From Alistipes sp. (GTDB lineage Bacteria; Bacteroidota; Bacteroidia; Bacteroidales; Rikenellaceae): a stretch of 5,345 nucleotides of DNA. The notes below the pieces were generated by a model. It saw nothing but the letters and a program-made list of their open reading frames with translations, searched no databases and was not told the origin of the DNA. The stretch covers positions 1 through 5,345 of the forward strand of contig JAFOYS010000347.1 of assembly GCA_017391435.1 (NCBI GenBank), in the 5' to 3' direction. This document shows, one piece after another, positions 1 to 5,345 of the stretch. The first letter of the stretch is position 1. Each line of letters starts with the position of its first letter. The position numbers were made by a program, and so were the translations under genes.

Positions 1-1
1 C

Positions 2-82
2 GGAAAGAAGCATAAGCGTCACAAGATGGCGACCCACAAGCGTAAGAAGCGTCTGCGCAAGGATCGTCATAAGAAGAAGTAG
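2..82 (+). CDS. Small highly basic protein, AURKAIP1/COX24 (mS38/bS22-like) type, 3' end only
   Basis: Partial gene: the frame is open from base 2 to a TAG at 80-82, and the start lies upstream of the window. The 26 visible residues include 16 Lys/Arg and 4 His, with no other charged residue than one Asp. The pattern KM-x-x-HK-x-x-KRLRK-x-RH followed by lysines resembles the AURKAIP1/COX24 C-terminal domain, found in the mitochondrial small-subunit protein mS38 and the mycobacterial ribosomal protein bS22. Proteins of about 30 residues with this ending are common in Bacteroidota. The likely role, by inference, is binding rRNA as a small ribosomal subunit component. An internal ATG at 26 is probably not the start, because the basic pattern continues upstream of it. 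It precedes the RNase E/G gene on the same strand by about 95 bp. The coding reading is secure; the family assignment is from pattern recognition only. Confidence 0.72.
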   Translation, partial: GKKHKRHKMATHKRKKRLRKDRHKKK

Positions 83-100
83 TATGCCCGACGGCATATT
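81..100 (+). other. Short stem-loop overlapping the stop codon of the small basic gene
   Basis: Bases 83-88 (TATGCC) pair perfectly with 93-98 (GGCATA) around a CGAC loop at 89-92. G82-T99 (wobble) and A81-T100 can extend the stem into the stop codon. Only a weak U-rich stretch (TTGCTT) follows, so it is a poor intrinsic terminator by itself. It could protect the 3' end of the upstream message or form the first of two hairpins in the leader of the RNase E/G gene. Confidence 0.4.
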
Positions 101-102
101 GC

Positions 103-154
103 TTAAATAGGAGTTTAACGCTAAAGGGTTCTTGCCCTTTAGCGTTCCTATTAA
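103..154 (+). promoter_or_regulatory. Strong stem-loop upstream of the RNase E/G gene; attenuator/terminator or 5' leader element
   Basis: Bases 117-128 (AACGCTAAAGGG) and 135-146 (CCCTTTAGCGTT) form a perfect 12-bp stem with a 6-nt loop, TTCTTG. A second block, 106-111 (AATAGG) with 147-152 (CCTATT), extends it to 18 bp with a one-sided bulge AGTTT at 112-116. T103/T104 can add pairs with A153/A154 if A105 is bulged. No run of T follows, so it is not a canonical intrinsic terminator, though the 3' side is fairly U-rich. It ends about 25 nt before the RNase E/G start codon. In E. coli, RNase E controls its own message through a hairpin in the 5' leader; whether this hairpin does the same is inference. 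Confidence 0.6.
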
Positions 155-177
155 AGAATATTATCATAATCTTGACT

Positions 178-1860
178 ATGAACCGCGAGTTAATTATTAA
201 TGTAACATCTACCGAAATTAACATTGCCCTCTGTGAGGACAAGGTGTTGGTAGAGTTGGGTAAGGATATGGCGCAGACAGGTTTCTCTGTGGGCGACATA
301 TACCTCGGTAAGGTGCGCAAGATTATGCCCGGACTCAACGCCGCGTTTGTAAACATTGGTCACGAGCGCGACGCTTTTATCCACTATCAGGATTTAGGAC
401 CTCACTTCTCGTCGCTGGACAAAATTGTTGACAGCTGGGCTCCAGGTAAAAAGTGTGTCAGATTAGATGCTATGAAGCTTGACACACCGCTGGAGAAGGA
501 TGGACGAATTGCCGACCATCTGCAAGTAGGTCAGACTGTAATGGTTCAAATCTCCAAGGAGGCTATCTCTACAAAAGGACCGCGTCTGACTTGCGACATC
601 TCATTAGCGGGAAGAAATATTGTCCTTGTCCCATTCTCCTCAAAGGTCTTCCTTTCGCAGAAGATTCGCTCCAACGAGGAGAAAAAACGCCTCAAGCGTG
701 TTGCTCAGGGCGTTCTTCCAAAGAATTTTGGCGTTATTATCCGTACTGCTGCCACAAATGCTACAGATCTTGATGTTGAGCAGGATATCCTTGCAGCGGT
801 AGAGAAGTGGAATAAGACACTTCAGCAGATTCGTCGTCATCAAGCACCAGCGCTGCTTATGGGTGAGATGAATCGCGCCAACACAATTATTCGTGACTCC
901 CTTGATGGCTCATTTACACAGATTTGTGTAGACGACGAGGGTATGTACAACGAAATTCGCAGTTATATCGAGTCGGTAGACCCCCAGATGGTAAAGCTCG
1001 TAAAGCTCTATCGTGGTTCGGTGCCGATTTTTGATAATTTTGACATCTCGCGACAGATAAAGTCGCTCTTTGCTCGATATGTATCTCTCAAGAGGGGTGC
1101 ATACCTAATTATAGAGTCTACGGAGGCAATGAATGTCATTGATGTAAACTCCGGAAACAGAACAAAGGCTGATGACAATCAGGAGCAGCACGTGCTTGAG
1201 GTAAACCTTGCCGCAGCTGCAGAGGTGGCTCGTCAGCTTCGCCTCAGAGATTTGGGTGGTATTGTGATTATCGATTTTATCGATATGCACAAGGCGCAGA
1301 GTCGTCAGTTGCTCTACGAGGAGATGCAACGACTGATGGCTACCGATAAGGCTCGCCACACAATCCTTCCGCTAACAAAGTTCGGACTTATGCAGATTAC
1401 CCGTCAGCGTATCCGTCCAGTAGCTGTAAAGGATATTCAGGAGGTCTGTCCTACCTGTGGTGGCACGGGAAAGATTGAGCCAACGGTGCTTCTTGAGCGT
1501 ACTATTGAGAATCAGTTGTCGCTACTTGCTGAGGAGCACGGCGAGCGTTATGTAAACCTTGTTGTTAGCCCATACATAGCGGCCTACTTAAAGCAGGGAT
1601 TTGTCTCTCTGCGTACTCGCTGGGCGCTGCGTTATGGTATGATGATATCTATAACTGCATCGCAGTCATCGGGTATTGTTGATGTTAAGTATCTTGACCG
1701 CAATGGTGAAGATATGTTGCATCCTAACTATGTTGGCCATCGCAAGCCGAAAAAGAGTGCACCAGCACAGCCAGAGCGTAAAGAAAAGGAGCGAAAGAGC
1801 TCTGGCAGTAAGCCTAAAAGACGAGCAAAGAAGACAAGCGAAACAAAGGATAAAGAGTAG
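178..1860 (+). CDS. rng: Ribonuclease E/G family endoribonuclease
   Basis: Single-strand-specific endoribonuclease of the RNase E/G family, which processes rRNA precursors and starts mRNA decay in the cytoplasm. ATG178 (560 residues) is preferred to the in-frame TTG172: from it the N-terminus (MNRELIIN) lines up with E. coli RNase E, and the S1 phenylalanines fall at Phe57 and Phe67 as they do there. An S1 domain spans about 37-150 and carries an insertion of about 20 residues relative to E. coli RNase E, before Lys133. The 5'-monophosphate sensor pair is Arg189-Thr190. The DNase I-like catalytic domain has Asp322 and Asn324 (IDVNSG) and Asp366 (IIDFIDM). The Zn-link CPTC has Cys424 and Cys427. 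A 39-residue basic tail (522-560, 17 Lys/Arg) follows the small domain; the long scaffold of E. coli RNase E is absent. No Shine-Dalgarno is visible, which is normal in Bacteroidota. mfd follows after 17 bp. Whether to call it RNase E or G is naming convention; the family is certain. Confidence 0.96.
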   Translation: MNRELIINVTSTEINIALCEDKVLVELGKDMAQTGFSVGDIYLGKVRKIMPGLNAAFVNIGHERDAFIHYQDLGPHFSSLDKIVDSWAPGKKCVRLDAMKLDTPLEKDGRIADHLQVGQTVMVQISKEAISTKGPRLTCDISLAGRNIVLVPFSSKVFLSQKIRSNEEKKRLKRVAQGVLPKNFGVIIRTAATNATDLDVEQDILAAVEKWNKTLQQIRRHQAPALLMGEMNRANTIIRDSLDGSFTQICVDDEGMYNEIRSYIESVDPQMVKLVKLYRGSVPIFDNFDISRQIKSLFARYVSLKRGAYLIIESTEAMNVIDVNSGNRTKADDNQEQHVLEVNLAAAAEVARQLRLRDLGGIVIIDFIDMHKAQSRQLLYEEMQRLMATDKARHTILPLTKFGLMQITRQRIRPVAVKDIQEVCPTCGGTGKIEPTVLLERTIENQLSLLAEEHGERYVNLVVSPYIAAYLKQGFVSLRTRWALRYGMMISITASQSSGIVDVKYLDRNGEDMLHPNYVGHRKPKKSAPAQPERKEKERKSSGSKPKRRAKKTSETKDKE

Positions 1861-1877
1861 GGTATAAACCTGTAAAG

Positions 1878-4800
1878 ATGCACAAAATACTTCAGACAGC
1901 CGTGCAGACAAAACCGTTTGCGCAGCTGCACAGAGAGCTAAAACAGAAGGGCAACACCGTCTACCTTAACGAGTTAGTCGGAGGAGCCCTTTCGTTTTAT
2001 TTGGCTGCGGCAGTGGCAAAAACTGCGGGTCTACATATTGTTGTGGCAGAGGATCGTGATCAGGCAGCGTATCTGATGAATGACCTCTACGCACTACTTG
2101 ACGAGAAGAGGGTTCTATTCTTCCCGTCTGCATATAAACGCTCTATACTCTACGGTCAGGAGGAGGCGCAGAGCGTTGTTATGCGAACAAATGCTATCAA
2201 TGCAGTGCAGTCGCTCACTGCTACAGAGTATGTTGTCCTTTGTACATATCCTGAGGCACTTGCCGAGCGTGTTGTCGGTCAGGCGCAACTTGATCAGAAC
2301 TCGATTACTATCAATCGCGGTGAGAGTGTCAAGATTGCCGAGCTGATAGATGTGTTAGAGAGTTTGGACTTTAAGCGCGTAGACTTTGTGTACGAGCCAG
2401 GGCAGTACTCTGTCCGAGGTGGTATTGTGGATATCTTCTCATATGTCGAGTCAAAGCCGTACCGTTTAGACTTTTTTGGCGATGAGGTGGACTCTCTGCG
2501 TCGCTTTGAGATTGGAAACCAGCTCTCGTCAGATAGGTTAGAGTCAGTAACTATTATCGGCAATGTAAATCGCAGCGAGGCGGGGCAGATATCTCTTGCC
2601 GCCTTTGCCGGTGAGGGTGCTAAGTATTGGTTCTATGATGGAGACTATGCACTGCGAAAGGTTGACGACTTGAGGGTTAAGTACCTTAATCAGAGTGATG
2701 AGCCGCAGCAGGTAGTAGAGCAACTTACTTCAAGGGCCGAGTTGTTGAGAGATATGGCGCAGGGAACTCTGCTCTCACTGCATAATAATATCACAGAGCG
2801 CCCTGCAACAGCGACTATCCAATTCCATACCCAGCCGCAGCGCCAGTTTAGCAAGAACTTTGAGCTGCTGGCTGACGATATTACAGCCCGTAAGGAGGAG
2901 GGCTTTAACTGCTATATCCTCTCTGATAATTTAGCGCAGATGGAGCGCTTGGATAATATCTTCTACAGCATAAATCGTCCGGGTGTAAAGCTGGAGATGT
3001 TGAGGGTAATTCTGCACGAGGGTTTTGTAGATTACGATACTCAACTCTGTTTATACACTGAGCATCAGCTCTTTGACCGCTACCGAAGATATAAGATCAA
3101 TGGTGAGATTAAGCGCGACGAGCAGATGACCGTGGCAGAGCTTAATGCACTGCGTGTGGGTGACTATGTTGTCCATATAGACCACGGTGTGGGCCGCTTT
3201 GATGGCCTTGTGACATTGCCAGACCCCTCTGGAGGTAAACCGCGAGAGGTTATTAAGCTTGTCTATCGTGACGGAGATGTGCTGTTTATCAATGTGCACT
3301 CACTGCACTGCATCTCTCGCTATAAGAGTGGCGACGGAGAGCGTCCGAAGATACATAAACTCGGTAGTGGCGCTTGGCAGAAGCTCAAGACCGCAACAAA
3401 GAAGGCTGTAAAGGATATCTCGCGCGAGCTTATTGCACTTTATGCAAAGCGTAAGGCCAGCGAGGGTTTTGCCTTCTCGGCAGATAGCTATCTTCAGCAG
3501 GCTATGGAGGCCTCGTTCCGCTATGAGGAGACGGCCGACCAGCAGAAGGCTATTGAGGCTGTAAAGAGCGATATGGAGTCGAACAGACCTATGGATCGTC
3601 TTATCTGTGGTGATGTAGGTTTTGGAAAGACCGAGGTGGCTATTCGTGCAGCCTTTAAGGCGGCTGTTGATGGTAAGCAGGTGGCAGTTCTTGTGCCGAC
3701 AACAATCCTTGCTCTGCAACATTACCGCTCATTTATGGAGCGACTGCGTGATATGCCTGTGCGTGTAGAGTACCTAAACCGCTCAAAGAGTGCAAAGCAG
3801 ACACGACAGATAGCCGAGGACCTTGAGAGTGGTAAGATTGATATCCTTATCGGTACGCATAAGATGCTCGGCAGCGCTATTAAGTTCCGAGACTTGGGAC
3901 TGCTGATAATCGATGAGGAGCAACGCTTTGGTGTGGCAGCAAAGGAGAAACTTACGCAGATGAGCGTAAATGTAGATACGCTAACGCTGACCGCTACGCC
4001 AATTCCGCGTACACTACAGTTCTCGCTTATGGGCTCGCGAGATCTCTCTGTTATCTCTACACCTCCGCCAAACCGTCAACCTATTATTACTGAGTCACAT
4101 ACATTCTCCGAAGAGCTTGTCAAGGATGCTATTGAGGCCGAGTTGTCTCGTGGTGGTCAGGTCTACTTTATCCACAATAATGTAGAGCAACTTGAGGATA
4201 TCCGTGGTATGATTACTCGCCTCTGTCCAAAGGCTCGTGTTATAGCGGCACACGGACGAATGAAGGCGGGCGAGATGGAGAAACTTATTATGGACTTTAT
4301 CTACGGCGAGAGCGATGTGCTTGTGGCAACATCGATTATTGAGAGCGGTGTGGATATTCCAAATGTAAATACGATAATTGTCAACAATGCAGACCACTTT
4401 GGATTGAGCAACCTCCACCAGCTGCGTGGTCGTGTGGGTAGAAGTGACCGCAAGGCCTACTGCTACCTGCTTAGTAGACCGGACGAGTTGCTCTCAAGTG
4501 ATGCGCGCCGCCGATTGAGAGCTATTGAGGAGTTTTCGGACTTGGGCTCTGGATTTAACATCGCTATGCAAGATCTTGATATCCGCGGAGCGGGTAATCT
4601 GCTTGGTGCTGAGCAGAGTGGATTTATTGCCGATATCGGCTTTGAGACCTATCAGAAGATTATGAATGAGGCTATTGCCGAACTTCGCGCTGAGGGTCTG
4701 GATGTAGCGGGTCTTAGCCGAGAGGAGCAGAAGGTTGTTGATAGAATCAGCTATGTTGACGATGTGGCTGTAGAGCTTGGTGTAGATGCTTCACTACCAG

Positions 4801-5207
4801 CAGATTATGTGCAGCAGTCAGCCGAACGATTAAGGCTCTATCGCGAGCTTGATGCTATTGTAGATCAAAAGAGACTTGACGAGTTTGAGTCGCGCCTTGT
4901 AGACCGCTTTGGAAGATTGCCAGACGCCGCGCGACAACTGCTTGATGTTGTGCGACTTAGATGGGTGGCAGCAGAACTTGGTATCGAGCGCGTGAAGGTC
5001 AAGAATGGACTTATGATAGTGAGCTTTGTGGGTAATGATAACTCGCCATTCTATAAAACCGAGCAGTTTATGAACCTGCTGCGTAAGGTAACATCTCAAC
5101 CAGAGCGCTTTGTGCTTAAGCAGCGCGATACAAAACTCGCACTAACGGTCCGCAAGGTAGATAGTGTTGCGGATGGTATAAAGGTGCTGACTGACCTCAA
5201 GTCGTAG
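1878..5207 (+). CDS. mfd: Transcription-repair coupling factor Mfd
   Basis: ATP-dependent DNA translocase that binds stalled RNA polymerase, pushes it off the lesion and recruits UvrA for nucleotide excision repair. The 1109 residues are close to E. coli Mfd (1148) and all domains appear in order. The UvrB-like module (about 1-310) includes the D2 strand YSVRGG around Arg180 in the UvrA-contact region. It has only a degenerate Walker A near the N-terminus, as expected for Mfd. The RNA-polymerase-interacting, CarD-like domain is at about 424-490 (VGDYVVHIDHGVGRF). A relay helix follows at about 495-535. The translocase has Walker A GDVGFGKT (578-585, Lys584), GTHK (659-662), DEEQ (679-682), TATP (705-708) and motif VI QLRGRVGRS (848-856). 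The TRG-type motif DLDIRGAGN is at 899-907. The C-terminal D7 domain is about 955-1109, starting near LPADYV. The start ATG lies 17 bp after the RNase gene without a clear Shine-Dalgarno, suggesting co-transcription. No key residue looks lost; DEEQ in place of E. coli DEEH is common in other phyla. Confidence 0.98.
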   Translation: MHKILQTAVQTKPFAQLHRELKQKGNTVYLNELVGGALSFYLAAAVAKTAGLHIVVAEDRDQAAYLMNDLYALLDEKRVLFFPSAYKRSILYGQEEAQSVVMRTNAINAVQSLTATEYVVLCTYPEALAERVVGQAQLDQNSITINRGESVKIAELIDVLESLDFKRVDFVYEPGQYSVRGGIVDIFSYVESKPYRLDFFGDEVDSLRRFEIGNQLSSDRLESVTIIGNVNRSEAGQISLAAFAGEGAKYWFYDGDYALRKVDDLRVKYLNQSDEPQQVVEQLTSRAELLRDMAQGTLLSLHNNITERPATATIQFHTQPQRQFSKNFELLADDITARKEEGFNCYILSDNLAQMERLDNIFYSINRPGVKLEMLRVILHEGFVDYDTQLCLYTEHQLFDRYRRYKINGEIKRDEQMTVAELNALRVGDYVVHIDHGVGRFDGLVTLPDPSGGKPREVIKLVYRDGDVLFINVHSLHCISRYKSGDGERPKIHKLGSGAWQKLKTATKKAVKDISRELIALYAKRKASEGFAFSADSYLQQAMEASFRYEETADQQKAIEAVKSDMESNRPMDRLICGDVGFGKTEVAIRAAFKAAVDGKQVAVLVPTTILALQHYRSFMERLRDMPVRVEYLNRSKSAKQTRQIAEDLESGKIDILIGTHKMLGSAIKFRDLGLLIIDEEQRFGVAAKEKLTQMSVNVDTLTLTATPIPRTLQFSLMGSRDLSVISTPPPNRQPIITESHTFSEELVKDAIEAELSRGGQVYFIHNNVEQLEDIRGMITRLCPKARVIAAHGRMKAGEMEKLIMDFIYGESDVLVATSIIESGVDIPNVNTIIVNNADHFGLSNLHQLRGRVGRSDRKAYCYLLSRPDELLSSDARRRLRAIEEFSDLGSGFNIAMQDLDIRGAGNLLGAEQSGFIADIGFETYQKIMNEAIAELRAEGLDVAGLSREEQKVVDRISYVDDVAVELGVDASLPADYVQQSAERLRLYRELDAIVDQKRLDEFESRLVDRFGRLPDAARQLLDVVRLRWVAAELGIERVKVKNGLMIVSFVGNDNSPFYKTEQFMNLLRKVTSQPERFVLKQRDTKLALTVRKVDSVADGIKVLTDLKS

Positions 5208-5221
5208 GTGCAAGGGCAGAA

Positions 5222-5293
5222 TAAGGAGTTTAAGGAGTTTAGGGATATTAGTGTGGATTCACTAAATTCCCTAATCTCTTTAATTTCCCTAAT
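5222..5293 (+). repeat. Eight 9-bp units forming the two arms of the terminator palindrome
   Basis: The 72 bp divide exactly into eight 9-bp steps. On the 5' side are TAAGGAGTT twice in exact tandem (5222-5230, 5231-5239), then TAGGGATAT and TAGTGTGGA. On the 3' side are TTCACTAAA, TTCCCTAAT (5267-5275), CTCTTTAAT and TTCCCTAAT again (5285-5293). The purine-rich units of one arm are approximate reverse complements of the pyrimidine-rich units of the other. Read on the minus strand, the period gives a spurious three-residue repeat (REI-KEI-REF, then SLN-SLN-SLF), which should not be annotated as a protein. Confidence 0.7.
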
Positions 5294-5299
5294 ATTTTT
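5222..5299 (+). terminator. Long imperfect hairpin with U-tract: probable intrinsic terminator after mfd
   Basis: Starting 14 nt after the mfd stop codon, bases 5222-5253 fold onto 5260-5291 around a 6-nt loop (TGGATT, 5254-5259). Of 32 opposed positions, I count 25 Watson-Crick pairs, 2 G-U wobbles and 5 mismatches. The best block is 5230-5245 with 5268-5283, plus six clean pairs next to the loop (TTAGTG with CACTAA). TTTTT at 5295-5299 follows almost at once, as in an intrinsic terminator. The position at the end of the operon, before a new promoter, fits. The arms consist of 9-bp repeats, described separately. Confidence 0.75.
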
Positions 5300-5328
5300 G
5301 GATTTCACAAGGATTTATGGTAAATTTG
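5297..5328 (+). promoter_or_regulatory. Bacteroidetes-type housekeeping promoter (TTTG / TAnnTTTG) for the next gene
   Basis: TTTG at 5297-5300 and TAAATTTG at 5321-5328 match the Bacteroides primary sigma factor consensus exactly: -33 TTTG, a spacer of 19-21 bp (here 20), and -7 TAnnTTTG. Transcription would begin around 5333-5336 and run out of the window; no start codon is visible before the end. The -33 box shares three T residues with the U-tract of the mfd terminator. Confidence 0.78.
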
Positions 5329-5345
5329 CAAGATTGTAAACTAAC

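Noticed and set aside
167..174. TAATCTTG as a -7 box of a promoter for the RNase E/G gene.
   Set aside because: It has one mismatch to TAnnTTTG, there is no TTTG at the right distance upstream (the hairpin arm is there instead), and the start point would fall inside the coding region.
172..177. TTG172 as the start of the RNase E/G gene, adding two residues.
   Set aside because: ATG178 gives an N-terminus that lines up with E. coli RNase E from the first residue, and no ribosome-binding signal favours TTG172. The two-codon difference cannot be settled without data.
83..177. A tRNA or known riboswitch in the gap before the RNase E/G gene.
   Set aside because: The gap holds only two simple hairpins; there is no cloverleaf, no T-loop motif and no aptamer pattern that I recognise.
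3300..3722. Minus-strand 140-residue open frame inside mfd.
   Set aside because: It lies opposite the conserved RID and translocase coding region of mfd, has a Leu/Cys/His-rich composition typical of antisense reading, and resembles no family I recognise.
3912..3923. DEEQ in place of E. coli DEEH in the Mfd Walker B motif as an unusual substitution.
   Set aside because: DEEQ also occurs in Mfd of other bacteria such as Bacillus, so it is a normal variant.
5096..5308. Minus-strand 70-residue open frame with three-residue repeats (REI/KEI, SLN).
   Set aside because: It covers the end of mfd and the terminator palindrome. The repeats are a by-product of the 9-bp period of the hairpin, and nothing suggests translation.

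Overview
The window most likely comes from a member of Bacteroidota (order Bacteroidales). A Rikenellaceae/Alistipes-like gut lineage is a guess from the protein style, not a demonstrated placement. The evidence is: (i) the 3' end of the promoter-like pair TTTG / TAnnTTTG, the Bacteroidetes housekeeping promoter form, just before the window ends; (ii) no convincing Shine-Dalgarno sequence before either complete gene; (iii) an RNase E/G and an Mfd of the sizes and motif variants usual in that phylum; (iv) a tiny very basic AURKAIP1/COX24-like protein of the kind found in that phylum. GC content looks to be in the mid-40s percent by eye.

Layout, all on the + strand. 2-82: last 26 codons of a very small, very basic protein, probably a ribosome-associated AURKAIP1/COX24 (mS38/bS22-like) protein. 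83-177: short intergenic stretch with two stem-loops, the second having a perfect 12-bp stem. 178-1860: complete RNase E/G gene with S1 domain, 5'-monophosphate sensor, catalytic Asp/Asn/Asp and Zn-link cysteines, plus a 39-residue lysine/arginine-rich tail. 1861-1877: 17-bp gap. 1878-5207: complete mfd gene (1109 residues) with all expected domains. 5208-5345: a 72-bp imperfect palindrome built in 9-bp steps and followed by a U-tract (the likely end of the operon), then a textbook Bacteroidetes promoter whose -33 box overlaps that U-tract and which fires into a gene beyond the window.

The close spacing of the RNase E/G gene and mfd suggests one transcript, joining bulk mRNA/rRNA processing to transcription-coupled repair. 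The small ribosomal-type gene may share it, unless the hairpins at 83-152 end its transcript. Nothing here is a clearly new system: both long genes are conserved housekeeping genes, and the interesting material is in the non-coding gaps and in the tails of the proteins.
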